Shown: in pieces, positions 1-8,440 of the stretch
Layout: every line of letters begins with the position of its first letter
Position numbering within the stretch: position 1 is the stretch's first letter
Assembly (NCBI GenBank): GCA_963807735.1
Contig: CAWEDI010000025.1
Span: forward strand, 1 to 64,000
Length of the DNA: 64,000 nt
From: Roseiarcus sp963807735
GTDB lineage: Bacteria > Pseudomonadota > Alphaproteobacteria > Rhizobiales > Beijerinckiaceae
Reading direction: 5' to 3'
Notes under the pieces: model-generated
What the model was told of the DNA's origin: nothing
The model's database searches: none
The model's input: only the letters and a program-made list of their open reading frames with translations
Made by a program: the position numbers and the translations under genes

Positions 1-627
1 CGGGGCGCGCACTTCTCAGCGGGCCATGACTACAAGGAGCGGCAGCGCGGCCTCGACGGCTATGTCATGGAGAGCCATTACGCGTTCGAGCAGCGATATT
101 ATCTCGACTATTGCTTGCACATCTGGGATCTGCGAAAGCCGATCGTCGCCCAGGTGCAAGGCGCCTGTGTCGCCGGCGGCTTCATGCTGGCCAACATGTG
201 CGATCTGATCGTTGCTTCGGAGAGCGCATATTTCCTCGATCCCGTTGCGCAGACAATGGCGACGGCGGCGACGGAAATCCTGTGCCACCCTTGGTTGATG
301 GGGCTGCGACGAGCCAAGGAATTCCTATTCCTCGGCGAGCGCATGAGCGCCGCCGAAGCTTATCGGATTGGATTGGTAAACCGCGTCGTCGAGGAGGAAG
401 GGCTGGCCGACGCGACGCTCGCGATCGCCGAGCGGATCGCCTCCGCCGCGCCCTTTACCATGAGCCTGCTGAAACGATCGCTCAATCGGACCGCCGATAC
501 GCAGGGTTTCCGGGCCTCCGTGCAGGCGCATTTTGACGCCCACATGCTGGGACACAACTCGCGCGCATTTCGTGAGGTCGCGGAGGCGGGGCTTTCGGCC
601 GCTATCACCAAGAACAAGGCGCTCTGA
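1..627 (+). CDS. Enoyl-CoA hydratase/isomerase family protein (5' end outside window)
   Basis: Crotonase-fold enzyme acting on acyl-CoA thioesters in the cytoplasm. The frame is open from base 1: the first codons read R-G-A-H-F-S-A-G-H-D, the oxyanion-hole segment of crotonases that normally lies near residue 60, so the gene starts upstream of the window. An internal ATG at 67 is not the true start. A second oxyanion segment (CVAGGFMLANMCDLIVAS) follows, then the C-terminal helices with the GLVNRVV element typical of the family. It is the first visible gene of a co-directional acyl-CoA operon, 41 bases ahead of the acyl-CoA dehydrogenase. Family assignment is firm; the substrate is unknown. 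Confidence 0.9.
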   Translation, partial: RGAHFSAGHDYKERQRGLDGYVMESHYAFEQRYYLDYCLHIWDLRKPIVAQVQGACVAGGFMLANMCDLIVASESAYFLDPVAQTMATAATEILCHPWLMGLRRAKEFLFLGERMSAAEAYRIGLVNRVVEEEGLADATLAIAERIASAAPFTMSLLKRSLNRTADTQGFRASVQAHFDAHMLGHNSRAFREVAEAGLSAAITKNKAL

Positions 628-668
628 GGTCATGCCGACGTTGCGACGCGCGAGCGAGGACGAGTAGC

Positions 669-2909
669 ATGGACGCCGCCCCTGACTCCCAGTCCCAATA
701 TTTACGCTTGATCCGCGATAGCGTCGGCGCGGTCGCGCCGCGCGGAGGCGACGCGAGGCGAGTGCGCGCGCTGCGCTTTCAGTCGCCAGGTTTCGATTGG
801 GACGTGTGGAGGCGAATGTGCGAACTCGGCTGGCCGGCGCTGCGGTTGAGCGAGGAGCGAGGCGGACTAGGCCTCGGCCTTGAGGCGTTCTGCGCTATCG
901 CCGAGGAACTCGGAGCCGCCCTCGCGCCCGAGCCATTCCTCGCCTGCGGCGCGCTGGTTCCGGCGCTGCCCCGCTCGATCGCGGACCAGGTCGTGGCCGG
1001 CGAACTCCTCGTGGTCGCGGCGACTCTGGAGGGTCGCGATTCGGTCGACAGCGAGCCGGCGACGACCCTTGAAGAGGGCGTCGTGAACGGCGCGAAGAAG
1101 TTCGTGCCTCTGGCGTCGGTGGCGGATATGTTCCTCGTGACCGCTCGGCAGGGTCTCTCACTCGTGCGCCGAGACGCGCGTGGCGTTCGAGTTGACGAGT
1201 ATTGCACGGTCGACGGCGGATTCGCGGGCGACGTCACGTTCGCCAACGCTCTGGGTGAGAGCGTCGCCGGCGACCTCGCCGAGCTCAGCGAGGAGGCGAC
1301 GCTCGCGACCGCGCATTATTTGTTTGGCGCGATGCAACGCGCTTTTGAGATCACGCTTGAGTACGTGAAGACGCGCAAGCAATTCGGTCAGACGATCGGC
1401 TCGTTTCAGGCGATCCGGCATCGGTTCGTCGATCTCAAGATACAGTTGGAGCTGGCTCGCGCCGTGCTCGCCGAGGCCGTGCGGCTGGTGGACGCAAGCG
1501 CAGGTCGCGCCCTTCGGTCCGCAACCGTCAGCCGCGCCTGGGCGAGAACGTCAGAGGCGGCGATGACGGTTGCGCGAGAGTCGGTGCAGTTCCATGGCGC
1601 GATCGGCTATACGGACGCCTGTGACATCGGGCTTTACGTTCGCAAAACGCTGGCGTTGGCGAATGCTCACGGCTCTCCGGACGAGCGTCGGCGGCGCTTC
1701 CTCGCATCGCAACGCGAAGCTTCGCAGACAGCTTCTGACGAGGCAAGCGTGACGCTTGCTTCCGAGGGCGATGACTACAACGAGTGGTCAGACGAAGCTT
1801 TTCGCCGCCACGTCCGCGATTGGATCGAGGCCAACTATCCCGAGAGCTTGCCGCGCCATCCCACCTATCGACCGCGCCAGGCGGCGACAAAGGTCTGGCA
1901 TGATCGATTGGCGGCGCGCGGCTGGCTCGCGCCGGCGTGGCCGAAGGCAGTCGGCGGCATGGGGCTCTCGACTGCAAAGCGCATCGTAATGATGCAAGAA
2001 TTTGACCGTTTCGGCTGCGCGCGCTTCAGCGATCAGGGCGTCAACACGGTAGGACCGATGTTGCTCCATTTCGGCTCAGACGAGCAGAGGCGAGAATTTC
2101 TTCCGAAAATCCTAACGGGCGAATATATCTTCGCTCAAGGCTACAGCGAACCCGGATCGGGTTCCGATCTCGCGAGCCTGCGCACCGAGGCGCTGTTCGA
2201 CGGCGAAGCCTGGATCCTTAATGGCCAGAAGACTTGGACTTCCTTCGCGACCGACGCAAATTGGCTGCACGTGCTCGCTAGGACCGAAAAGACCGCGAAG
2301 CGGCAGGATGGCATAAGCGTGTTCCTCGTGCCGACCGGCGCTCCCGGCGTCACCGTGCGGGAATTCGATAATCTCGCGATGCATGGCGAGTTCTGCGACG
2401 TGTTCTTTGACAACGTCCGTCTGGAGCCATCCTGGTTGGTCGGCGAAGCGGGCGGCGGTTGGGCGATCGCGAGGGCGTTGCTTGAGTTCGAGCGCATCTT
2501 CTTCGGTTCGGTCGCGCAGTCGGCAAAGGCGCTCGATCGGTTGGAAACTTTGATCGCGAAGTTCGGGCTCGGTTCCGATGCCGTCATGCTTGATAAGCTT
2601 GCGCGGTTGCGGGCGGATCTCGCCGACCATGCGTCGCTGTATGAGGTGCACCTTGACCAGGCCCGACGCGGCGAGACTCTCGGGCCGGAGGTTTCCATGC
2701 TGAAAATCCACCAGACCGAGCTTTACAAGCGTATCTGCCAGGTCGCGTTGGACATCTCCGGCGGATACGCCGCACGCGTTGGCGGCGCTGAGGAGACCGA
2801 CGGCGTCGATTCCGCCGCGATGTGGCTACAGGCATTGCCGTCAACTATCTACAGCGGCAGTTCCGAAATTCAGCGCGAGATCGTGTCGCGCCAAGTCTTA
2901 CGGCTATAG
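669..2909 (+). CDS. Fused double acyl-CoA dehydrogenase (two ACAD domains)
   Basis: Predicted FAD-dependent alpha,beta-dehydrogenase of acyl-CoA esters. At 746 aa it is twice the usual ACAD length of about 380-400 aa. Residues about 10-350 form one ACAD-like unit (KTRKQFGQTIGSFQAI, then FHGAIGYTD). Residues about 370-746 form a second complete one (QGYSEPGSGSDLASL flavin/substrate loop, QKTWTSFA, and the C-terminal YSGSSEIQREIVSRQ). Heteromeric ACADs of sterol side-chain degradation (ChsE1/ChsE2 type) use two different subunits, and a single-chain version of such a pair is the simplest reading. ATG 669 is the natural start. It sits in the same operon as CoA-transferase, hydratase and thiolase-like genes. 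The exact substrate is inference. Confidence 0.9.
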   Translation: MDAAPDSQSQYLRLIRDSVGAVAPRGGDARRVRALRFQSPGFDWDVWRRMCELGWPALRLSEERGGLGLGLEAFCAIAEELGAALAPEPFLACGALVPALPRSIADQVVAGELLVVAATLEGRDSVDSEPATTLEEGVVNGAKKFVPLASVADMFLVTARQGLSLVRRDARGVRVDEYCTVDGGFAGDVTFANALGESVAGDLAELSEEATLATAHYLFGAMQRAFEITLEYVKTRKQFGQTIGSFQAIRHRFVDLKIQLELARAVLAEAVRLVDASAGRALRSATVSRAWARTSEAAMTVARESVQFHGAIGYTDACDIGLYVRKTLALANAHGSPDERRRRFLASQREASQTASDEASVTLASEGDDYNEWSDEAFRRHVRDWIEANYPESLPRHPTYRPRQAATKVWHDRLAARGWLAPAWPKAVGGMGLSTAKRIVMMQEFDRFGCARFSDQGVNTVGPMLLHFGSDEQRREFLPKILTGEYIFAQGYSEPGSGSDLASLRTEALFDGEAWILNGQKTWTSFATDANWLHVLARTEKTAKRQDGISVFLVPTGAPGVTVREFDNLAMHGEFCDVFFDNVRLEPSWLVGEAGGGWAIARALLEFERIFFGSVAQSAKALDRLETLIAKFGLGSDAVMLDKLARLRADLADHASLYEVHLDQARRGETLGPEVSMLKIHQTELYKRICQVALDISGGYAARVGGAEETDGVDSAAMWLQALPSTIYSGSSEIQREIVSRQVLRL

Positions 2910-2944
2910 TTCGAATACGTCCGACAGGATTGGATTTCTCGATC

Positions 2945-4027
2945 GTGCAAACCGCGCCGAAAGTCAGCCCCTTGGAAGGCGTGACCGTTCTCGACTTCAC
3001 GACTTTGCTGCCGGGGCCATTGGCGACGTTGACGCTCGCGGACGCGGGTGCGCGGGTCATCAAGATTGAACCGATCGGCGGCGAGGCGGCGCGTCATCTG
3101 GCGCCGTTCGTCGGAGAGGGCGAGCAGAGAAGATCGGCGCCTTATGCGATCCTCAATCGCGGCAAGACGGTGATGGAGCTCGACGTGCGGGAGGCGGCCG
3201 CGCACGAAGCGATACTCGCGTTGGTCAAGACGGCGGACGTTGTGGTCGAACAATTTCGTCCCGGCGTGATGAAGCGGCTCGGCCTGGACTACGACGTGCT
3301 GCGCAAGGTCAATCCGCGCCTCGTCTATTGTTCGATCTCCAGTTATGGACAAGAGGGCCCCAGCGCGCTGGAACCTGGCCACGACCTCAACTATCAAGCG
3401 CGCGCGGGCGTACTATCGCTGTCGCCGGGACCGCTGGAACGCCCAACGTTGCCGCCGGTGCTGACCGCCGACATTGGCGCCGGCACATTGCCGGCGATTT
3501 TCAACATCATGCTCGCGCTGTTCCGGCGCGAGCGCACCGGCGAAGGGGCATATCTGGACATCGCGATCGCCGACGGATTGTTCGCCTTCGCGACGCCGGC
3601 TTTGTGGCAGGGGCGCGTGACGGGCGAGTTTCCCAAGCCTGGCGAGGCGCGACTGTCGGGTGGGCTACCACGCTACGACCTTTATGCGACGCGCGACGAC
3701 CGGCTCGTGGCGGTCGGCGCCCTGGAGGAGAAGTTCTGGCGGAATTTCTGCGATTTGATTGAGCTGCCGGAGGCGTTGCGGCGCGATCATGATACGCCGG
3801 CGCAGACGCGTCAGGCGGTGGCGGAACGGATTGGCGAACATACTGCGAGCGAATGGGGCGCCAGGTTTGCTACGACCGACTGCTGCGCCAATGTCGTCGC
3901 GACGCTGGAGGAGGCGTTGCGGGACCCACAGTTCCTTGCGCGCGGATTGTTTACGGCCGTGGCGCCGGTCTCGGACGGCCATACCGCGCCGGCCGCGGTG
4001 ACGCCACTCGCCCCGATCTATCGGTGA
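2945..4027 (+). CDS. Family III (CaiB/BaiF-type) CoA-transferase
   Basis: Predicted to move CoA between carboxylic acids, probably activating the acid that feeds this operon. The protein opens with LEGVTVLDFTTLLPGPLATL and a following GARVIKIEP, the canonical N-terminus of the family. The catalytic aspartate lies in GHDLNYQA (about residue 147 from the chosen start). Length is about 360 aa, slightly shorter than the usual 380-400. The start is uncertain: the frame is open back to 2822, inside the preceding gene. GTG 2945 gives a family-like N-terminus, and TTG 2930 is an alternative. There is no strong Shine-Dalgarno (SD) site. It follows the acyl-CoA dehydrogenase by about 35 bases, so translational coupling is plausible. 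Confidence 0.88.
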   Translation: MQTAPKVSPLEGVTVLDFTTLLPGPLATLTLADAGARVIKIEPIGGEAARHLAPFVGEGEQRRSAPYAILNRGKTVMELDVREAAAHEAILALVKTADVVVEQFRPGVMKRLGLDYDVLRKVNPRLVYCSISSYGQEGPSALEPGHDLNYQARAGVLSLSPGPLERPTLPPVLTADIGAGTLPAIFNIMLALFRRERTGEGAYLDIAIADGLFAFATPALWQGRVTGEFPKPGEARLSGGLPRYDLYATRDDRLVAVGALEEKFWRNFCDLIELPEALRRDHDTPAQTRQAVAERIGEHTASEWGARFATTDCCANVVATLEEALRDPQFLARGLFTAVAPVSDGHTAPAAVTPLAPIYR

Positions 4028-4091
4028 GTGACGGTCGATGTCGGGAGTTGTTCATTGATCGGCGCCGTTCACATCGGAAAGGAAGAGTTTG

Positions 4092-4847
4092 ATGATTCTC
4101 GAAGACCGCACCGGCGGCGTGGTCACGCTGACCTTCAACGATCCGAAGCGGCGGAACGCGTTCTCGATGGAATTGCGTTTCGACCTGCTTGAACGGCTGC
4201 GCAGGCTCGAACCCGACCCGACCGTCCGCGTCATCGTTCTCACGGGCGGCGCGGAAGTTTTTTGCGTCGGCGGAGACATCTCGGCGATGGGGCGTCAGGC
4301 GATCGGACCCGCACTGGAGCGCTTGCGCGTGGTTCATGACATTTGCCGGTTGGTGCTGCTGAGCGGCAAGCCTTTTGTCGCCGCCGTCGAGGGTTGGGCC
4401 GTGGGAGGCGGCCTTTCGCTGGCGTTGTTGTGCGACACCATCGTCGCCGGCGCGACCGCGCGTTTCAAGGCGCCGTTCGGCGACCTCGGGGTCGTCGGCG
4501 ACATCGGCATCATGCACACGCTGCCCGCCCGCGTCGGGGTCGCGAGGGCCAAGCAGATCCTGTTCTACGGCGAGACCATTTCCGCCAACGAGGCGCTCGC
4601 GTGGGGGCTCGTCGATCACGTCGTCGGCGCCGGTCAGGCCTACTCCGAAGCCGCTCGCCGCGCCGGGCTTCTGGAGGCGCGCGCGCCGCTGCCCTTCGGT
4701 CTGACCAAATCTATTCTCAACAAAGGGCTCGACGATTTGCTCGCCCGCGAACGCGAGGTGCAGGCGATGCTGCTTGGCTCCGCCGATCACGACGAGGGCA
4801 AGACCGCGTTTTTCGAGAAGCGCCGTGCGATATTCTCGGGGCAATGA
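4092..4847 (+). CDS. Enoyl-CoA hydratase/isomerase family protein
   Basis: Crotonase-fold protein of 251 aa, the normal family length. It shows the first oxyanion loop (GGAEVFCVGGDISAM) and the second (AAVEGWAVGGGLSLALLCD), followed by FGDLGVVGDIGIMHTLP in the active-site region and the usual ALAWGLVDHVV segment. ATG 4092 is preferred over the in-frame TTG 4089 because GGAAGAG (4081-4087) lies four bases upstream. It is the second of three crotonases in the operon, so successive hydration or isomerisation steps, or different chain lengths, are likely. The precise reaction cannot be read from sequence. Confidence 0.88.
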   Translation: MILEDRTGGVVTLTFNDPKRRNAFSMELRFDLLERLRRLEPDPTVRVIVLTGGAEVFCVGGDISAMGRQAIGPALERLRVVHDICRLVLLSGKPFVAAVEGWAVGGGLSLALLCDTIVAGATARFKAPFGDLGVVGDIGIMHTLPARVGVARAKQILFYGETISANEALAWGLVDHVVGAGQAYSEAARRAGLLEARAPLPFGLTKSILNKGLDDLLAREREVQAMLLGSADHDEGKTAFFEKRRAIFSGQ

Positions 4848-4907
4848 AGGCGTCGCGGCCTTGCTCCCGTATATGTTCGAATATAAAGTGATGCAGGGAG
4901 ACCAACG

Positions 4908-5324
4908 ATGGCCGACTGGCGATCTTATGACGAGTTCAACGTCGGGGACAGTTTTCCCGAGGCGCCCTATCGCTATGTCGTGTCCGCCGAGGCCGCGGGC
5001 GATCTGCGAGCGCTGACAGCGCGGGCGCGAGGCAGCCAAGCGCAAGCGGAGCGCGATGTCGCGCCGCCGATGTTGGCGGCGATCTACATCCGTGGCGCGC
5101 AGAACGCGCTGCGAGGGCCGCCCGGCGGCATCCACGCCAAGCAGCGGTTTCACTTCCTGAGACCAGTCCGCGTCGGCGACACGCTGGAGACGACGCTTAC
5201 CGTCAAGGACAAGTACGAAAAGAAGGGGCGGCGCTACGTCGTTTCGGAGACGCGCACGATCAACCAACAGGGCGAAGAAGTCACGCGCGGCGAAATCGTA
5301 TCGATCTGGGGAGGGCAGAAATGA
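4908..5324 (+). CDS. MaoC-like hotdog protein (FAS1-type dehydratase N-domain)
   Basis: A 138-aa single-hotdog protein beginning WRSYDEFNVGDSFPEAPYRY, with the phrase FHFLRPVRVGDTL typical of MaoC-like dehydratases. A clear D-x4-H catalytic pair is not visible, which fits a non-catalytic partner. Its stop overlaps the start of the next gene by four bases (ATGA), and that gene is a catalytic-looking MaoC protein. Paired small hotdog proteins of this kind form heteromeric enoyl-CoA hydratases in sterol side-chain degradation (ChsH1 with the N-domain of ChsH2). The pairing here is inferred from overlap and size. An AGGGAG-type ribosome site precedes ATG 4908. Confidence 0.8.
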   Translation: MADWRSYDEFNVGDSFPEAPYRYVVSAEAAGDLRALTARARGSQAQAERDVAPPMLAAIYIRGAQNALRGPPGGIHAKQRFHFLRPVRVGDTLETTLTVKDKYEKKGRRYVVSETRTINQQGEEVTRGEIVSIWGGQK

Positions 5325-5728
5325 GCGCCGCAGGCCGGAAGCTCGTTCGCGTCTACCACGTCGATCAGGCCTTGATTGACGCCTACGCCAATGTGTCGGG
5401 CGACCATAATCCGCTGCACACGGATCCGGCGTTCGCCGCGACCACGCATTTCGGCCGAACGATAGCCCACGGCATGATGACGCTGGCCTTCGTCTCCGAG
5501 TCGCTCGAACACTGGTGCGGCGGCGTCTGGGCGAACGGAGGAGCGATCGAGGCGACGTTTCTTTCTCCGGTGTTTCCGGGCGATGAGGTCGAGGTCTCGG
5601 CAATCGAGACGACGGTCGCGGCGCCCGCGCGGGTTTGCGCGATCGAATGCCGCGTCGGAGAACGCGCGATCCTGAGCGCCACCGCGCATTGGACGGCGCC
5701 CGAGCGAGAGGAATTCGGCCATGCGTGA
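5321..5728 (+). CDS. MaoC family (R)-enoyl-CoA hydratase subunit
   Basis: A 135-aa hotdog protein carrying the MaoC hydratase signature YANVSGDHNPLHTDPAFA, in which the Asp and His of GDHNPLH are the catalytic pair of the family, followed by IAHGMMTLAF. It overlaps the upstream hotdog gene by four bases and the downstream thiolase gene by eight, so these genes are almost certainly co-translated. It probably forms the active half of a heteromeric hydratase with the preceding protein. The hydratase family is clear; the heteromer and its substrate are inference. Confidence 0.87.
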   Translation: MSAAGRKLVRVYHVDQALIDAYANVSGDHNPLHTDPAFAATTHFGRTIAHGMMTLAFVSESLEHWCGGVWANGGAIEATFLSPVFPGDEVEVSAIETTVAAPARVCAIECRVGERAILSATAHWTAPEREEFGHA

Positions 5729-6887
5729 AGCCGCGATCGCCGGCGTTGCGGACGCGCCGCTGCGCGACGGCCGGTTGGCGACGCCCGGCTCCGTGCTGCA
5801 AACGCAGGCAAGATGCGCGAAGGAGGCCCTGAACGCCACCGGGTTGCGGTTAAGCGATGTCGATGCTCTCCTTACTGCCGGCCTATGGGGCATTCCGGGT
5901 GTGGGCCAACTCCCGACCGTCACTTTGTCCGAATATTTGAACATCCGGCCGATCTTGCATGACGGCACCAACATTGGCGGCTGCGCGTTCGAGGCGCATT
6001 TGACGCATGCGGTGCAGGCGATCGAGCAAGGGCTTTGCGAGGTCGCGCTGATCACCTATGGGTCGACGCAGCGCTCGGACGCCAGTCGCAGTTTGGGGGG
6101 GCGACCCGCCAATCTCACCATGCAATTCGAGACGCCGTGGGGGCTTCCGACCCCGGTTGGAGGCTACGCGCTCGCCGCGGCGAGGCACTTCCACGAATTC
6201 GGAACCACCTCGACCGATCTCGCCGAGATCGCGGTCGCCGCTCGCGGCTGGGCCGCGCTCAATCCCGCTGCGACCAAGCGCGAGCCTATCAACGTCGAGG
6301 ACGTGCTGGCGGCGCCGCGCATTTCGACCCCGCTCGGTTTGCTGGATTGCTGTCTCGTGACCGACGGCGGCGGCGCGATCGTGGTGACGACGGCCGACCA
6401 CGCGCGCGGCGCCGGGATCAAACCCATCTACCTGCGCGGGCACGGGCAGGCGGCGACGCATTGGACGGTTGCGGCGATGCCGGACCTGGCGCGGCTGACC
6501 GCCGCCGAAATCGCCGGCAAGGGCGCGTTCGAGCGTGCGGGGATTTCGCATGACCGGGTTGATCTCGTCGAAGTGTACGATTCCTTCACCATCACCACGC
6601 TGATGACGCTGGAGGCGCTCGGCTTCTGTAAGCCGGGCGAGGGCGGGGCGTTCGTCTCCGGCGGCCGCATCGCGCCCGGCGGCGCCTTTCCACTCAACAC
6701 CAACGGAGGCGGCCTGTCCTACGCCCATCCCGGCATGTACGGCATTTTCCTGCTCATCGAGGCGGTGCGTCAGATGCGCGGGGAGGTGGAGCCGGAGCGG
6801 CGCGTTCCCAACGTCGAAATCGCGCTCGTCCACGGCACCGGCGGCACCTTGTCGAGCGGTGCGACGTGCATTCTGGCGACGAGTTGA
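5721..6887 (+). CDS. Thiolase-fold lipid-transfer/SCP2-type protein, probable acyl-CoA aldolase
   Basis: A 388-aa thiolase-superfamily protein. The usual nucleophilic cysteine region is replaced by LITYGSTQRSDASR, with no cysteine. The C-terminal half has EVYDSFTITTLMTLEALGFC and NTNGGGLSYAHPGMYG, ending in HGTGGTLSSGAT. Ltp2-type proteins of this shape are retro-aldolases that cleave beta-hydroxyacyl-CoA using two tyrosines. Tyr286 and Tyr334 here have comparable spacing, but their equivalence is inferred by eye. The next gene encodes a DUF35 zinc-ribbon protein, the obligate partner of such aldolases. An ordinary thiolase is less likely because the active-site cysteine is missing. Confidence 0.85.
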   Translation: MREAAIAGVADAPLRDGRLATPGSVLQTQARCAKEALNATGLRLSDVDALLTAGLWGIPGVGQLPTVTLSEYLNIRPILHDGTNIGGCAFEAHLTHAVQAIEQGLCEVALITYGSTQRSDASRSLGGRPANLTMQFETPWGLPTPVGGYALAAARHFHEFGTTSTDLAEIAVAARGWAALNPAATKREPINVEDVLAAPRISTPLGLLDCCLVTDGGGAIVVTTADHARGAGIKPIYLRGHGQAATHWTVAAMPDLARLTAAEIAGKGAFERAGISHDRVDLVEVYDSFTITTLMTLEALGFCKPGEGGAFVSGGRIAPGGAFPLNTNGGGLSYAHPGMYGIFLLIEAVRQMRGEVEPERRVPNVEIALVHGTGGTLSSGATCILATS

Positions 6888-6891
6888 AGCG

Positions 6892-7296
6892 ATGACCGTT
6901 CCGAAACCGCTCCCGCAGATTGATCCGGGCACGGCGCTCTATTGGGAGAGCCTGCGCGAGGGCGAATTCCTCCTGAAATCGTGCCGATCTTGCGGTAAGT
7001 CGCACTTTTATCCGCGCGAATCCTGCCCGTATTGCGAATCCGCCGACCTCGATTGGAGGCAAGCGAGCGGCCTCGGCGAAATCTACAGTTTCACCGTCTG
7101 CGTGCGTCCCGCCGGACCAGCGTTCGCCGGGGACGCGCCCTACGTAATCGCCATAGTTACGCTCGACGAGGGGCCTCGGATGATGACCTGGATCTTGGGC
7201 GCGCACGCGGAGATCGCGATCGGGAAGCGCGTACGCCTGAAGCCGATGGCGGTCTCCGAGACCGTCACGCTGCCGATGTTTGAGCTTTGCGATTGA
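6892..7296 (+). CDS. DUF35 / Zn-ribbon OB-fold acyl-CoA-binding protein
   Basis: A 134-aa protein with a rubredoxin-like zinc ribbon, Cys31-x2-Cys34 and Cys45-x2-Cys48 (KSCRSCGKSHFYPRESCPYC), followed by an OB-fold (GEIYSFTVCVRP). This is the standard DUF35 layout. It lies four bases after the thiolase-fold gene, the arrangement seen for Ltp2/ChsH2 and IpfD/IpfE pairs, where the DUF35 protein is required for stability and activity of the aldolase. ATG 6892 is chosen; an upstream in-frame extension to 6859 would overlap the thiolase gene and lacks family similarity. Function as partner is inference from context. Confidence 0.87.
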   Translation: MTVPKPLPQIDPGTALYWESLREGEFLLKSCRSCGKSHFYPRESCPYCESADLDWRQASGLGEIYSFTVCVRPAGPAFAGDAPYVIAIVTLDEGPRMMTWILGAHAEIAIGKRVRLKPMAVSETVTLPMFELCD

Positions 7297-7343
7297 AATA
7301 TGCGCGCAACGCGGGCGGACGATTGAACAGGGAGTGCGGATCC

Positions 7344-8126
7344 ATGACGTCTTTGGTGCTGAGCCGGATTGAGAACAAAATAGGCTACATCACGCTGAAT
7401 AGGCCGGAGACCCGCAACGGACTGGTGCCGGAGCTTCTGCATGAACTGATCGGAATCATTCAGCGCTTCGATGCGGATCCCAATGTGCGCGTGCTGCTGT
7501 TGACCGGCGCCGGCCCCGACTTTTCCTCGGGGGGCGATAAGGCCTTCCTGCGCAAGGTGCAAAGCATGTCGCCGGATCAGGTGCGCAACCAGATCTATGG
7601 CGCGTTTCTCGGCGGCGTGCGGGCGCTGAAATTGTGCGGCAAGCCGACCATCGCGGCAATAAACGGCGGCGCCGTCGGCGCTGGCTGCGAGCTTGCCGTC
7701 GCGGCGGATTTCCGCGTGATGGCGCCGAAGTCGTTCCTGCATGAGAACTGGACCGCGGTCGGCACGATTCCGCCGCTCGGCGGCATGTTTCTGTTGCCAA
7801 GACTGATCGGCCTCGAACGCGCCTCCAACATGATCATGCGCGCGCAGCGAGTCTACGGCCCGGAGGCGCTGACGATCGGTTTGGCGACAAAGCTTTCCGA
7901 GGAAGACAAGATGTTTGAGGCCGCGGAGGAACTCGCTCGCGACATCGCCAAGCGTTCGCCAAAGGCTCTCGCCTGGGCGAAGGTCGGCTTGCGCCGAGGC
8001 ATGGAGGGAACCTTGGCCGGGGAGTGGGATTTTAACCTGCTCGCCCAGGGAACGCTCGTCGCCGGCCCCGATTTCGCTGAGTGGCTCGACGCCATCGAAG
8101 CCAAGCGCGAGCCCAATTACGCCTGA
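7344..8126 (+). CDS. Enoyl-CoA hydratase/isomerase family protein
   Basis: Third crotonase of the operon, 260 aa. Oxyanion loops are visible at TGAGPDFSSGGDKAFL and AAINGGAVGAGCELAVAADF; LHENWTAVGTIPPLGG marks the active-site region. ATG 7344 is preferred because AGGGAG (7329-7334) lies at good spacing. Extension to 7287 would overlap the preceding DUF35 gene and adds no family-like sequence. It is the last gene of the catabolic operon; beyond it transcription is convergent with the minus-strand iron cluster. Confidence 0.88.
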   Translation: MTSLVLSRIENKIGYITLNRPETRNGLVPELLHELIGIIQRFDADPNVRVLLLTGAGPDFSSGGDKAFLRKVQSMSPDQVRNQIYGAFLGGVRALKLCGKPTIAAINGGAVGAGCELAVAADFRVMAPKSFLHENWTAVGTIPPLGGMFLLPRLIGLERASNMIMRAQRVYGPEALTIGLATKLSEEDKMFEAAEELARDIAKRSPKALAWAKVGLRRGMEGTLAGEWDFNLLAQGTLVAGPDFAEWLDAIEAKREPNYA

Positions 8127-8440
8127 GGCTTCGATACACCCTGCCTTAGGCCGGCCACGAAGGGTTGCAAGGTCTCCCGCCACTGATCGCCGGGTGCGAC
8201 CGCGAACGTACGCAGTTCGCCGCGCCGCTCCTTTGGGCGACGGGCGCAGGTGTTCGATTGACCGCGCAGGTGGTTCGCATTCGGACGCAATTCTACTCCG
8301 CCGACGTGATATCCATTTTCTGCATCGAAGACCTCGGCGTAAAGCTCTGCTTCCTTCAGCCGGACAAATTCCGCAGCCTGAATCTCGATGAGCTGTGTAT
8401 GGTCGGGTCGATCTATAATGCGCGCATCAGAACCTTTCAT
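8117..8440 (-). CDS. Hypothetical protein, weakly supported
   Basis: A 107-aa open frame that I do not recognise. Its ATG overlaps the stop of the upstream cupredoxin gene as ATGA (8437-8440), the pattern of translational coupling, which is the only positive evidence. The sequence is charged, has no signal peptide or membrane segment, and overlaps the end of the convergent crotonase gene by ten bases. It may be a chance frame in GC-rich DNA or the remnant of another iron-cluster gene. Confidence 0.25.
   Translation of the reverse strand: MKGSDARIIDRPDHTQLIEIQAAEFVRLKEAELYAEVFDAENGYHVGGVELRPNANHLRGQSNTCARRPKERRGELRTFAVAPGDQWRETLQPFVAGLRQGVSKPQA

Noticed and set aside
3951..5801. 616-codon minus-strand frame over the hydratase and MaoC genes
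   Set aside because: Arg/Pro-rich antisense reading of well-supported genes; no family motif.
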